From assembly GCF_907164575.1 (NCBI RefSeq), contig NZ_CAJQYY010000035.1, positions 1 to 60,362 on the forward strand: DNA of 60,362 bases, in the 5' to 3' direction. This document shows positions 24,755-33,345 of this stretch, piece by piece. Every line of letters starts with the position of its first letter. The first letter of the stretch is position 1. Source of the DNA: Paraburkholderia gardini (GTDB taxonomy: Bacteria; Pseudomonadota; Gammaproteobacteria; Burkholderiales; Burkholderiaceae). Under the pieces are notes generated by a model. The model was not told where the DNA came from. It ran no database searches and was given only the letters and a program-made list of their open reading frames with translations. Made by a program: the position numbers and the translations under genes.

Positions 24755-26155
24755 ATGAACTATACGGAGACTATCGGCAGCCGTACGTACCGGTTCGCCG
24801 ATCTGAAAACCCTGCTGGCGAAGGCGAGCCCGCTGCGCTCCGGCGACCAGCTCGCCGGCATCGCGGCGGCAAGCGAGGAAGAACGCGTCGCCGCGAAGAT
24901 CGCGCTCGCATCGGTGCCGCTACGCACGTTTCTGAATGAAGCGGTCGTGCCGTACGAAAGCGACGAAGTCACACGCCTCGTCGTCGATGACCACTCGCCT
25001 GAAGCGTTCGCCGAAATCTCACATCTGACGGTCGGCGATTTCCGCAACTGGTTGCTTTCCAGCACGACGGATACCGCGGCGCTCACACGAATCACGGCGG
25101 GCCTGACACCGGAGATGGTCGCGGCGGTGTCGAAACTGATGCGCAATCAGGATCTGATCGTGGCGGCGCGCAAGCGTCCGGTGGTGACGCGCTTTCGCAA
25201 TACCGTCGGCTTGCCCGGACACATGTCCGTGCGCCTGCAACCGAATCACGCAACCGATGACGTCAAGGGCATCGCGGCGTCGATGCTCGATGGCCTGATG
25301 TATGGTTGCGGCGATGCGATGATCGGCATCAATCCCGCCACCGACAGCCTCGCCGCCATCACCACGCTGCTGCACATGGTCGACGGCTTCCGTCAACGCT
25401 ATCAGGTGCCGACGCAGTCATGCGTGCTCACGCACGTCACGAACACGATTGCCGCGATAGAGAAGGGCGCGCCAGTCGATCTCGTGTTCCAGTCGATCGC
25501 GGGCACGGAGAAGGCAAACGCGGGCTTCGGCATCACGCTTGCGCTTTTGCAGGAAGGTTACGAAGCGGGGTTGTCGCTCAAACGCGGAACGGTCGGCGAC
25601 AACCTGATGTATTTCGAAACCGGGCAGGGCAGCGCGCTTTCCGCGAACGCGCATCATGGCGTCGACCAGCAGACGTGTGAAGCGCGCGCGTATGCCGTCG
25701 CGCGCAAGTTCAATCCGTTTCTGGTGAACACGGTGGTGGGATTTATCGGGCCGGAGTATCTGTACGACGGCAAGCAGATCACGCGTGCCGGTCTCGAAGA
25801 CCACTTCTGCGGCAAGCTGCTTGGCGTGCCGATGGGCTGCGACATCTGCTACACGAATCACGCGGAAGCCGATCAGGACGACATGGATAACCTGCTCACG
25901 CTGCTGGGCGTTGCGGGCGTCAATTTCATCATGGGCGTTCCGGGCGCCGACGACGTGATGCTCAACTATCAAAGCACGTCGTTTCACGATGCGTTGTACG
26001 TGCGCGATGTTTTAGGCCTGCGTCGCGCGCCGGAATTCGAAGCGTGGCTTGAGGCGATGCAGATCACCGACACGCGCGGCGCGCTTTTGAGCGCATCTCC
26101 GCGCCAGCCGCTACTGCAAGGCGCTAAAGACTGGATGGGAGCCGACCTCGCATGA
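24755..26155 (+). CDS. eutB: Ethanolamine ammonia-lyase large subunit EutB
   Basis: 466 residues from the ATG giving MNYTETIGSRTYRF; an ATG 15 bases earlier is also possible. It is the adenosylcobalamin-dependent catalytic subunit that cleaves ethanolamine to acetaldehyde and ammonia. Family blocks VVTRFRNTVGLPGHMSVRLQ, YGCGDAMIGINPATD, SIAGTEKANAGFGITLALL, YFETGQGSALSANAHHGVDQ and MGCDICYTNHAEADQDDMDN are highly conserved. The overlapping eutC gene confirms the pair. There are no microcompartment genes nearby, so this is the free-enzyme type seen in Burkholderia and Pseudomonas. Confidence 0.98.
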   Translation: MNYTETIGSRTYRFADLKTLLAKASPLRSGDQLAGIAAASEEERVAAKIALASVPLRTFLNEAVVPYESDEVTRLVVDDHSPEAFAEISHLTVGDFRNWLLSSTTDTAALTRITAGLTPEMVAAVSKLMRNQDLIVAARKRPVVTRFRNTVGLPGHMSVRLQPNHATDDVKGIAASMLDGLMYGCGDAMIGINPATDSLAAITTLLHMVDGFRQRYQVPTQSCVLTHVTNTIAAIEKGAPVDLVFQSIAGTEKANAGFGITLALLQEGYEAGLSLKRGTVGDNLMYFETGQGSALSANAHHGVDQQTCEARAYAVARKFNPFLVNTVVGFIGPEYLYDGKQITRAGLEDHFCGKLLGVPMGCDICYTNHAEADQDDMDNLLTLLGVAGVNFIMGVPGADDVMLNYQSTSFHDALYVRDVLGLRRAPEFEAWLEAMQITDTRGALLSASPRQPLLQGAKDWMGADLA

Positions 26156-26943
26156 GCGACTTCCTCGAAAAGAATCCATGGAACGCGCTGCGTGAATTTA
26201 CGAACGCGCGTATCGCATTAGGTCGCGCGGGAAACAGCTTGCCGACCGTGCCGCTACTGGCATTCGATCTCTCGCACGCGCAGGCGCGCGACGCCGTGCA
26301 TCATCCGCTCGACGCCGATGCCTTGCATGAACAGCTGCGCGCGCATGGTTTTACATCGATCGATGTGCATAGCGCGGCGCCCGATCGCGAGCATTATCTG
26401 CGTCGTCCGGATCTTGGGCGGCGTTTGTCCGACGAGAGCCGTGAAGCGCTCGCGCGCATTACGATAGATTCGCCCGACGTCGTGTTCGTCATCGCCGATG
26501 GTCTTTCTGCGTTCGCCGCGTCGCGACAGTCGTTGCCTTTATTGCAGGCCGTCTGTGCGCGACTTTCGGACTGGAAAATCGGTCCCGTTGTCGTGGCGCG
26601 CCAGAGCCGTGTCGCGCTCGGCGACGAAATCGGTGAGATGTTGAAAACAAAGCTGGTGGTGATGCTGATCGGCGAGCGGCCCGGCCTCAGTTCGCCGGAC
26701 AGCCTTGGCATCTACCTGACATGGGCGCCGAAAACCGGTTGCAGCGATGCGCAGCGCAACTGCATTTCGAACGTGCGTCCTGAAGGGCTTTCATATGAGG
26801 CCGCAGCACATCGGCTGCATTATCTGCTGACGCATGCGCGTCGCCTCGGGTTGACTGGCGTCGGCCTTAAAGATGAAAGCGATGCCTCGCTGGAAGAAAC
26901 AGCCGCAGCGACGGCAGCGGTCCCTGCGCCGCCGTCTGCCTGA
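26152..26943 (+). CDS. eutC: Ethanolamine ammonia-lyase small subunit EutC
   Basis: 263 residues. The ATG overlaps the eutB stop (ATGA), so translation is coupled. Conserved blocks: ALGRAGNSLPT near the start, PDVVFVIADGLSA, VVVARQSRVALGDEIGEML and IGERPGLSSPDSLGIYLTWAP. It completes the B12-binding heterododecamer with EutB. An alanine-rich tail extends the C-terminus. Confidence 0.98.
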   Translation: MSDFLEKNPWNALREFTNARIALGRAGNSLPTVPLLAFDLSHAQARDAVHHPLDADALHEQLRAHGFTSIDVHSAAPDREHYLRRPDLGRRLSDESREALARITIDSPDVVFVIADGLSAFAASRQSLPLLQAVCARLSDWKIGPVVVARQSRVALGDEIGEMLKTKLVVMLIGERPGLSSPDSLGIYLTWAPKTGCSDAQRNCISNVRPEGLSYEAAAHRLHYLLTHARRLGLTGVGLKDESDASLEETAAATAAVPAPPSA

Positions 26944-26969
26944 GAGAAAACGCCTTTAATCACGCTTGA

Positions 26970-27362
26970 TCACGCATCCGCGCGCGCAACCGGATGCTTT
27001 TCGAGCCACGCGTTTTCCGCATCTTCGAAGAGACGCGAACGCGTAAGAAAGCGCATCCCGGTAGGACGTTCAAGCGAAAACATACCGCCGTTGCCGGGTA
27101 CGACATCGATGATCAACTGCGTGTGCTGCCAGTATTCGAATTGCGATTCGCTCATGAAGAACGGCACACCGGCAATCTCGCCGAGCCGCACGTCCGAGCT
27201 GCCCACCATGAACTCCGACGCAGGAAAACACATCGGCGCGCTGCCATCGCAACATCCGCCCGACTGATGAAACAGAATCGATCCGTGTTCGGCGCCGAGT
27301 TCGTGGATCAACGCCTCCGCGGCGGGGGTTGCGATCACGCGTGCTACTCCATCGTCTGCCAT
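26970..27362 (-). CDS. DUF779 protein, aldehyde dehydrogenase companion
   Basis: 130 residues; ATG with GGAG at 7-base spacing. DUF779 signatures: LFHQSGGCCDGSAPMC with paired cysteines, and FEYWQHTQLIIDVVPGNGGMFSLE. The family is found next to AcoD/ExaC-type aldehyde dehydrogenases and is thought to help them. It lies 65 bases downstream of the dehydrogenase on the same strand and converges with eutC, so acetaldehyde from EutBC is the probable shared link. Confidence 0.9.
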   Translation of the reverse strand: MADDGVARVIATPAAEALIHELGAEHGSILFHQSGGCCDGSAPMCFPASEFMVGSSDVRLGEIAGVPFFMSESQFEYWQHTQLIIDVVPGNGGMFSLERPTGMRFLTRSRLFEDAENAWLEKHPVARADA

Positions 27363-27426
27363 GACGTCACTCCAGTGAAAAAAAGGGCGAACCGCAACGT
27401 GCGGCTCGCCCACGGGAGCGTCGAGC

Positions 27427-28947
27427 TCAGAAGAAGCCCAGCGGCTTCTCGCTGTAGCTGACGAGGAGATTCTTCGTTTGCTGGTAGTGATCGAGCATCA
27501 TCTTGTGATTCTCGCGTCCGATGCCGGACTGCTTGTATCCGCCAAATGCCGCATGGGCCGGATACGCGTGATAGCAGTTCGTCCATACGCGTCCAGCCTG
27601 GATTCCGCGGCCAAAGCGGTAGGCACGCGTGCCGTCGCGAGTCCAGACGCCTGCGCCGAGGCCGTAGAGCGTGTCGTTGGCGATCTCCAGCGCTTCGTCT
27701 TCGTTTTTGAAGGTCGTGACGGAGACGACCGGCCCAAAGATCTCTTCCTGGAAGATGCGCATCTTGTTGTGGCCTTTGAACACGGTCGGCTTCACGTAAT
27801 AGCCTTTGCTCAATTCACCGCTCAACGTGTTGCGCTCGCCGCCAATCAGACACTCGGCGCCTTCCTGCTTGCCGAGATCGACATACGACAGGATCTTCTC
27901 AAGCTGCTCCTGCGAAGCCTGCGCACCGATCATCGTTTTCGTATCGAGCGGGTGGCCTTGCGTAATCGCCGCTACACGCTTGAGCGCGCGCTCCATGAAT
28001 TTGTCGTAGATCTTTTCGTCGACGAGCACGCGCGACGGACACGTACACACTTCGCCCTGGTTCAGCGCGAACATCGTGAAGCCTTCGAGCGCCTTGTCGA
28101 AGTAGCTGTCGTCGTGATCCATCACATCGGCGAAGAAAATATTCGGGCTCTTGCCGCCGAGTTCAAGCGTCACGGGAATGATGTTCTGGCTCGCGTACTG
28201 CATGATCAGACGGCCCGTCGTCGTCTCACCCGTGAACGCGATCTTGGCGATGCGTTTGTTCGACGCCAGCGGTTTGCCCGCTTCCAGGCCGAAGCCGTTG
28301 ACGACGTTCAGCACGCCAGGCGGCAGCAGATCGTGAATCAGTTCGAGCAGCACAAGGATGGAGGCGGGCGTCTGTTCCGCGGGCTTAAGCACGACACAGT
28401 TGCCCGCGGCGAGCGCCGGCGCGAGTTTCCACACCGCCATCAGGATCGGGAAATTCCACGGAATGATCTGGCCGACAACGCCTAGCGGCTCATGAAAGTG
28501 ATACGCGACGGTGTCTTCGTCGACCTGCGAGATCGAGCCTTCCTGTGCGCGCGCGCAGCCCGCGAAATAGCGGAAGTGATCGATCGCGAGCGGAATGTCG
28601 GCCGCCATGGTTTCGCGCAGCGGCTTGCCGTTGTCGATCGTTTCCGCGACGGCGATGCGCTGCAGGTTCGCTTCCATGCGATCGGCGATGCGGTTCAGGA
28701 TGTTCGCGCGCTCGGTCGTCGACGTTTTGCCCCACGCGACTTTTGCGCGATGCGCGGCGTCGAGCGCGAGTTCGATGTCGGCTTCGCGAGAGCGGGGAAT
28801 CGATGTGAACGGCTCGCCGGTGATCGGCGAGATGTTATCGAAATACTCGCCGCCAACGGGCTTTACCCACTCGCCGCCGATGAAGTTCGCATACTGCTTC
28901 TTGTACGGGAATTCGGTGGTCAGAAACTGCATCTCTGCATGGTTCAT
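27427..28947 (-). CDS. NAD-dependent acetaldehyde dehydrogenase (ExaC/AcoD type)
   Basis: 506 residues from the ATG giving MNHAEMQFLTTEFPYKKQYA, with GAGGAG 7 bases upstream. It oxidises acetaldehyde to acetate. Conserved: IIPWNFPILMAVWKLAPALA, TLELGGKSPNIFF with the catalytic Glu, the catalytic cysteine in NQGEVCTCPSR, and the QEEIFGPVVSV block. The start matches AcoD/ExaC enzymes of Cupriavidus and Pseudomonas. Regulation: a near-consensus sigma-54 promoter 57-70 bases upstream and a long inverted repeat further up. Convergence with eutBC fits ethanolamine to acetaldehyde to acetate. Confidence 0.94.
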   Translation of the reverse strand: MNHAEMQFLTTEFPYKKQYANFIGGEWVKPVGGEYFDNISPITGEPFTSIPRSREADIELALDAAHRAKVAWGKTSTTERANILNRIADRMEANLQRIAVAETIDNGKPLRETMAADIPLAIDHFRYFAGCARAQEGSISQVDEDTVAYHFHEPLGVVGQIIPWNFPILMAVWKLAPALAAGNCVVLKPAEQTPASILVLLELIHDLLPPGVLNVVNGFGLEAGKPLASNKRIAKIAFTGETTTGRLIMQYASQNIIPVTLELGGKSPNIFFADVMDHDDSYFDKALEGFTMFALNQGEVCTCPSRVLVDEKIYDKFMERALKRVAAITQGHPLDTKTMIGAQASQEQLEKILSYVDLGKQEGAECLIGGERNTLSGELSKGYYVKPTVFKGHNKMRIFQEEIFGPVVSVTTFKNEDEALEIANDTLYGLGAGVWTRDGTRAYRFGRGIQAGRVWTNCYHAYPAHAAFGGYKQSGIGRENHKMMLDHYQQTKNLLVSYSEKPLGFF

Positions 28948-29015
28948 CAGTGTGCTCCTCACATGTGTGATCGTTTATCGTCGGTGCGCTCTTCTGCCAG
29001 CCGCGAACCGGATAC

Positions 29016-29030
29016 GCCAGAAGCGTGCCA
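29016..29030 (-). promoter_or_regulatory. Sigma-54 (-24/-12) promoter of the aldehyde dehydrogenase
   Basis: On the minus strand TGGCACG-CTTC-TGGC: a perfect -24 element, correct 4-base spacing, and a -12 element with one change from TTGC that keeps the essential GC. Predicted start of transcription is near 29004, giving a ~57-base leader. AcoD-type genes in relatives are sigma-54 dependent. Confidence 0.75.
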
Positions 29031-29124
29031 ATGACGTATCCGGTGCGATTCATGCGTGTGCAAAGAGGCACTGCGGCGATGCGCGTCGTTGAACCGATGC
29101 TTTGCGGTTCAGATCGATGCGCCA

Positions 29125-29158
29125 GTCCTGAACATGCAGTGGGACGCCTGTTCAGGAC
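29125..29158. promoter_or_regulatory. Inverted repeat, likely enhancer-binding-protein site
   Basis: GTCCTGAACA (29125-29134) and TGTTCAGGAC (29149-29158), perfect 10-bp arms 14 bases apart, about 100 bases upstream of the sigma-54 promoter. A further TGTTCA half-site is at 29191-29196. This is the right distance for an AcoR-like activator. The remainder of 28963-29342 holds no gene. Confidence 0.65.
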
Positions 29159-29342
29159 TTGAGCACATGGGAAGCTGCTTTTGTGACACCTGTTCAAACC
29201 AGCCGGGCACGCCGACGAAGCGCTGCGTGCGTCGGAACATCGATGCACCGGCGCTCAACGAACAAACGGACACGCGCCACCGCGCGTGCCCGCTCATCAC
29301 CGATGATCCACTCTGCTGCGCAAGCGACCTTGCGGGCCCCGT

Positions 29343-30140
29343 TCAAGCCCCGGACGCCGGATCCGTCGCGTACATCAGCGACCCAGGCGTCGTCAGCATC
29401 TCCCCCGTCTCAAGCAACGTCTTGAGCCCGGAAAGAATCATCGGCCATCCGCCGTACAACTCGGGATTCGCGTTCTCGCGCAGCTCATCGTGCGTCACCG
29501 TCAGGCGGCACGAATCCGCGATCTGCTCGATTTCCCACGTCACGCGCGTCGTGCCTTCGCTCTTCACGTTGTCGCTCCACAGCGCGCGGAAGCTCTGCAC
29601 GAGCCGTTTCGGTGGATCGACCTCCAGGTTCTCGCCTTCGACAACCACGCTGCCAGCCGCCAGACCCGACGTCGCGTGACCGCCGCCCAGGGCCTCGTAG
29701 CGCGAGCCCGGCGTCCAGTCCGAACTCAGCTGAATTCCGAATGTATATTTCGCCCGCATCTCCTTGTTGGTGATCGCTTCCCACAGGCGTTCCGGCGTCG
29801 TCTTGATGTAAATCTCGAACACTTTTTCCATCGTCCTCTCCTCCAGTTGAAGTTTCAGCCCGCTCAGCGTGGCGGCCCACGGTGCGGCGTACTTGCTCAC
29901 CCAGCGGTCGTAGATCAGCTGGATCGGGACGGCGTTCAGAAAGTGCCGCTTCTCGCGCCCCTGTCGACGGGCGACAACAAGCCCTGCCTCTTCCAGCAGC
30001 TTCAGGTGCTTCATCACGCCGAAGCGCGTCATCGGCAGCCGGGCTTCCAGCGCGCTCAACGTCTGTCCGTCTTCCTTGAACAGTTCGTCGAGCAGGCTGC
30101 GGCGCGTCGGATCGGCCAAAGCTCTAAATACGTCATCCAT
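29343..30140 (-). CDS. ArsR-type HTH fused to SRPBCC (AHSA1-like) domain
   Basis: 265 residues from the ATG giving MDDVFRALADPTRRSLLDEL, a classic ArsR opening. The winged helix spans about 1-95 (LSALEARLPMTRFGVMKHLKLL). From about residue 105 an AHSA1/START-like domain begins (EKVFEIYIKTTPERLWEAIT) and ends near GLKTLLETGE. Usually these are two overlapping genes; here they are one frame. The SRPBCC part likely binds a hydrophobic ligand that controls DNA binding (inference). Divergent from the zinc-ribbon gene. Confidence 0.9.
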   Translation of the reverse strand: MDDVFRALADPTRRSLLDELFKEDGQTLSALEARLPMTRFGVMKHLKLLEEAGLVVARRQGREKRHFLNAVPIQLIYDRWVSKYAAPWAATLSGLKLQLEERTMEKVFEIYIKTTPERLWEAITNKEMRAKYTFGIQLSSDWTPGSRYEALGGGHATSGLAAGSVVVEGENLEVDPPKRLVQSFRALWSDNVKSEGTTRVTWEIEQIADSCRLTVTHDELRENANPELYGGWPMILSGLKTLLETGEMLTTPGSLMYATDPASGA

Positions 30141-30401
30141 GTTTCTCACAATAGGTGACCGTATGGTCACCTGTCAAGATGCATCGTATCCAGCGACATA
30201 CGATTCTTCCCGCGATCCGGGTGCTATTTGTGGTCTATTACGGAGAACGCGGCGCCGCGACGGGCGAAACCGGTCGAGCGGAATCCGTTTCGTGCGACAC
30301 TGCCGGGCTTTCGATATAACGCACCACGAAATCCGCGCTGCCCTGGCTTCGCACACGTGGCAAGCCTCAACAGACAGCCGGATCAGGCGGGAGAATCAAC
30401 G

Positions 30402-30587
30402 ATGTTTACGTGCAGAAACCAGTCATGCGACGCCCAGTGGGAAACGTCCGACGTCGTCATCAAGAATGAAGGGCAAGGACTGATGTTCCGCTGCCCGATG
30501 TGTGGGGCGCGCAATTACGTCGAGCGCTTCGACGCGGACGATGGAACGATCGTCTACGAGCAGATCGAAGGCCGTCCGCTTTCGTAA
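30402..30587 (+). CDS. Small zinc-ribbon protein (61 aa)
   Basis: Starts MFTCRNQSCDAQWETSDVV with GGGAG upstream. Four cysteines in the pattern C-x4-C ... C-x2-C (FRCPMCGARNYVERF) form a zinc ribbon. It lies 33 bases before dbpA on the same strand and may be co-transcribed. Function unknown; such ribbons often bind nucleic acid. Confidence 0.7.
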   Translation: MFTCRNQSCDAQWETSDVVIKNEGQGLMFRCPMCGARNYVERFDADDGTIVYEQIEGRPLS

Positions 30588-30620
30588 GTCGACGCATACG
30601 CAGACCCTCAGGCAAAACAC

Positions 30621-32018
30621 ATGATCAAACCCACTCCCGCCCCTTTCAGCCAGTTGCCGCTGCCGCCCGCGATGCTGGCCAACCTCACGCAGCTCGGCTA
30701 TCTGGAGATGACACCGATCCAGGCCGCCAGCCTGCCGGTCGCGCTCGCCGGCCAGGATCTGATCGCACAGGCGAAGACCGGCAGCGGCAAGACAGCCGCC
30801 TTCGCCCTCGCGCTGCTCGCGCGCCTCGACGTGCGTAATTACGCAGTGCAGTCGATGGTGCTCTGCCCGACGCGCGAACTCGCCGACCAGGTCACGCAGG
30901 AAATCCGCCGCCTCGCGCGCGCCGAGGAAAACGTCAAGGTGCTGACGCTCTGCGGCGGCACGCCGATGCGTCCGCAAACCGCGAGCCTCGAACACGGCGC
31001 GCACATCGTCGTCGGCACACCGGGCCGCATCATGGATCACCTTGAGCGCGGCAGCCTCGATCTGAAAGCGCTCAACACGCTCGTCCTCGACGAAGCTGAT
31101 CGCATGCTCGACATGGGCTTCTTCGACGACATCGCCACGGTCGTGCGTCAATGCCCGAAAGAACGCCAGACGCTGCTGTTTTCCGCGACGTATCCCGAAG
31201 GCATCGGCAAGCTGAGTCAGCAGTTCCTGCGCAATCCGAAGGACGTGAAGCTCGAGGAGCGTCACGACGACAGCAAGATCCGCCAGCGCTTCTATGAAGT
31301 GACGGAGAACGACCGCCTGCATACCGTCGGTCTGCTGCTGAATCATTACCGTCCGGTCAGCACGATCGCGTTCTGCAATACGAAGCAGCAATGTCGCGAT
31401 CTGCTCGACGTGCTGCGCGCGCAGGGTTTTCATGCGCTCGCGTTGCATGGCGAACTCGATCAACGCGAACGCGATCAGGTGCTGATCCAGTTCGCGAACC
31501 GCAGCTGTTCCGTGCTCGTCGCAACCGATGTCGCGGCGCGCGGCCTCGATATCGCGCAACTCGAAGCGGTGATCAACGTCGACGTCACGCCTGATCCCGA
31601 AGTGCATGTACACCGCATCGGCCGCACGGGCCGCGCGGATCAGGAAGGCTGGGCGCTCAGCCTCGCGAGCATGAACGAGATGGGACGTGTCGGCAGCATC
31701 GAGCAGGCGAAGGGGCGCGAAGTCGAATGGCATCCCGTGTCGGAACTGAAGCCGGCGAGCAACGCGCCGCTTTTGCCGCCGATGGAAACGCTGCAGATTC
31801 TCGGCGGCCGCAAGGAAAAGATCCGTCCCGGCGACGTGCTCGGCGCGCTGACCGGCGACGCGGGTTTTGCCGGCTCGCAGATCGGCAAGATCAACGTAAC
31901 GGAATTTTCTACCTACGTGGCGATCGAGCGCGGCGTGGCGAAGGATGCGCTTCGCAAGCTCAACGCGGGCAAGGTGAAGGGCAAGAAGGTCAAGGTCCGT
32001 CTGATGGACGAAGACTGA
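30621..32018 (+). CDS. dbpA: ATP-dependent RNA helicase DbpA
   Basis: 465 residues. Q motif (GYLEMTPIQAASLP), Walker A AKTGSGKT (51-58), PTRELADQ, GTPGR, DEAD box LVLDEADRMLDMGF, SAT and HRIGRTGR are all present. The C-terminal RNA-recognition domain (KEKIRPGDVLGALTGDAGFAGSQIGKI; split here by residue order only) identifies DbpA, which binds 23S rRNA hairpin 92 and acts in large-subunit assembly. Length is near E. coli DbpA (457). Confidence 0.95.
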   Translation: MIKPTPAPFSQLPLPPAMLANLTQLGYLEMTPIQAASLPVALAGQDLIAQAKTGSGKTAAFALALLARLDVRNYAVQSMVLCPTRELADQVTQEIRRLARAEENVKVLTLCGGTPMRPQTASLEHGAHIVVGTPGRIMDHLERGSLDLKALNTLVLDEADRMLDMGFFDDIATVVRQCPKERQTLLFSATYPEGIGKLSQQFLRNPKDVKLEERHDDSKIRQRFYEVTENDRLHTVGLLLNHYRPVSTIAFCNTKQQCRDLLDVLRAQGFHALALHGELDQRERDQVLIQFANRSCSVLVATDVAARGLDIAQLEAVINVDVTPDPEVHVHRIGRTGRADQEGWALSLASMNEMGRVGSIEQAKGREVEWHPVSELKPASNAPLLPPMETLQILGGRKEKIRPGDVLGALTGDAGFAGSQIGKINVTEFSTYVAIERGVAKDALRKLNAGKVKGKKVKVRLMDED

Positions 32019-32180
32019 GGCCCACCACGGCGCCAGGCGACGCCATGACGTAAACGCATGCCGTGCATGACAAACTTTCGATTGTGGCTGCGTATTGGTT
32101 GATGCCTAATCGGCAGCAACAGGATGGGATTGCCGCACGAGTGGCGTCCCGTCGATACGCTGTCCGATGGAGGAACCCTC

Positions 32181-33335
32181 ATGCAGAGCGCCTTGCAAGC
32201 CCGCTCGAAACTGCCCGACGTGGGCACGACGATCTTTACCGTCATCGGCCAGCTGGCCGCCGAACACAACGCGCTGAACCTCTCGCAGGGCGCGCCGAAT
32301 TTCGCGCCGGACCCGAAGCTCGTTGATGGCGTCGCAGAGGCCATGCGTGCCGGTCATAACCAGTACGCACCCATGGCCGGTATCGGCGCGCTGCGCGAGG
32401 CGCTGTCGAACAAGGTCGAGCAGCTGTATGGCGTGCGCTACGACCCGTCGACGGAAGTGACCGTCATCGCGAGCGCGAGCGAAGGCCTCTATTCGACGAT
32501 CAGCGCGCTCGTGCATCCGGGCGACGAGGTGATCTACTTCGAGCCTTCGTTCGACAGCTACGCGCCGATCGTTCGTCTGCAGGGCGCAACGCCGGTGCCG
32601 ATCAAGCTCTCGCTCGAACACTTTCGCGTGGACTGGGACGAGGTGTCGGCCGCGATCACGCCGAAGACGCGCATGATCATCATCAACACGCCGCACAATC
32701 CCACCGCGACCATTTTCAGCGACGCCGACATCGAGCGCCTGCGCGCGGTCACGCGCAACACCGATATCGTGATTCTCTCCGACGAAGTGTACGAACACGT
32801 CGTATTCGACGGCGCGAAGCATCAGAGCATGGCGTGCTATCGGGATCTCGCCGAACGCAGCGTGATCGTGTCTTCGTTCGGCAAGTCGTATCACGTGACC
32901 GGCTGGCGCGTCGGCTACTGTCTCGCGCCTGCCACGTTGATGGACGAGATCCGCAAGGTGCATCAGTTCATGGTGTTTTCCGCCGATACGCCGATGCAGT
33001 ACGCGTTCGCCGATGCGCTTGCGAACCGGGAAAGTTATCTTGGCCTGTCCGCGTTTTATCAGAAGAAACGCGATCTGCTGACAAAAGCGCTGCGCGAATC
33101 GCGCTTCGAACTGCTGCCGAGCGAAGGCAGCTTCTTCATGCTCGCGCGCTTCCGTGGATTCTCCGATGAACGCGATAGCGATTTCGTGCTGCGCCTGATT
33201 CGCGATGCGCAGGTCGCGACTATTCCGCTCTCTGCGTTTTACACCGACGGCACTGATTCCGGCCTGATCCGCCTGAGCTTCTCGAAGGACGACGCGACGC
33301 TGATCGAAGGCGCACGCCGTCTCTGTTCGATCTGA
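32181..33335 (+). CDS. PLP-dependent methionine/glutamine-type aminotransferase (YbdL-like)
   Basis: 384 residues from the ATG after GGAGG. Class I/II aminotransferase with LSQGAPNFAPDPKLVDGVAE, INTPHNPTA, SDEVYEHVVFD and the PLP lysine in SSFGKSYHVTGWRVGYC. It is most like YbdL/KAT-III enzymes, which transaminate methionine or aromatic amino acids with glutamine or 2-oxo acids. The next gene, 10 bases on, encodes an omega-amidase-like hydrolase; the pair matches the glutamine transaminase/omega-amidase route that closes methionine salvage from KMTB. Confidence 0.9.
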   Translation: MQSALQARSKLPDVGTTIFTVIGQLAAEHNALNLSQGAPNFAPDPKLVDGVAEAMRAGHNQYAPMAGIGALREALSNKVEQLYGVRYDPSTEVTVIASASEGLYSTISALVHPGDEVIYFEPSFDSYAPIVRLQGATPVPIKLSLEHFRVDWDEVSAAITPKTRMIIINTPHNPTATIFSDADIERLRAVTRNTDIVILSDEVYEHVVFDGAKHQSMACYRDLAERSVIVSSFGKSYHVTGWRVGYCLAPATLMDEIRKVHQFMVFSADTPMQYAFADALANRESYLGLSAFYQKKRDLLTKALRESRFELLPSEGSFFMLARFRGFSDERDSDFVLRLIRDAQVATIPLSAFYTDGTDSGLIRLSFSKDDATLIEGARRLCSI

Positions 33336-33345
33336 GGAGTACGTC

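Noticed and set aside
29070..29095. Second sigma-54-like sequence (GTGCC-TCT-TTGC on the minus strand)
   Set aside because: Spacing and -24 element do not fit; the site at 29016-29030 is clearly better.
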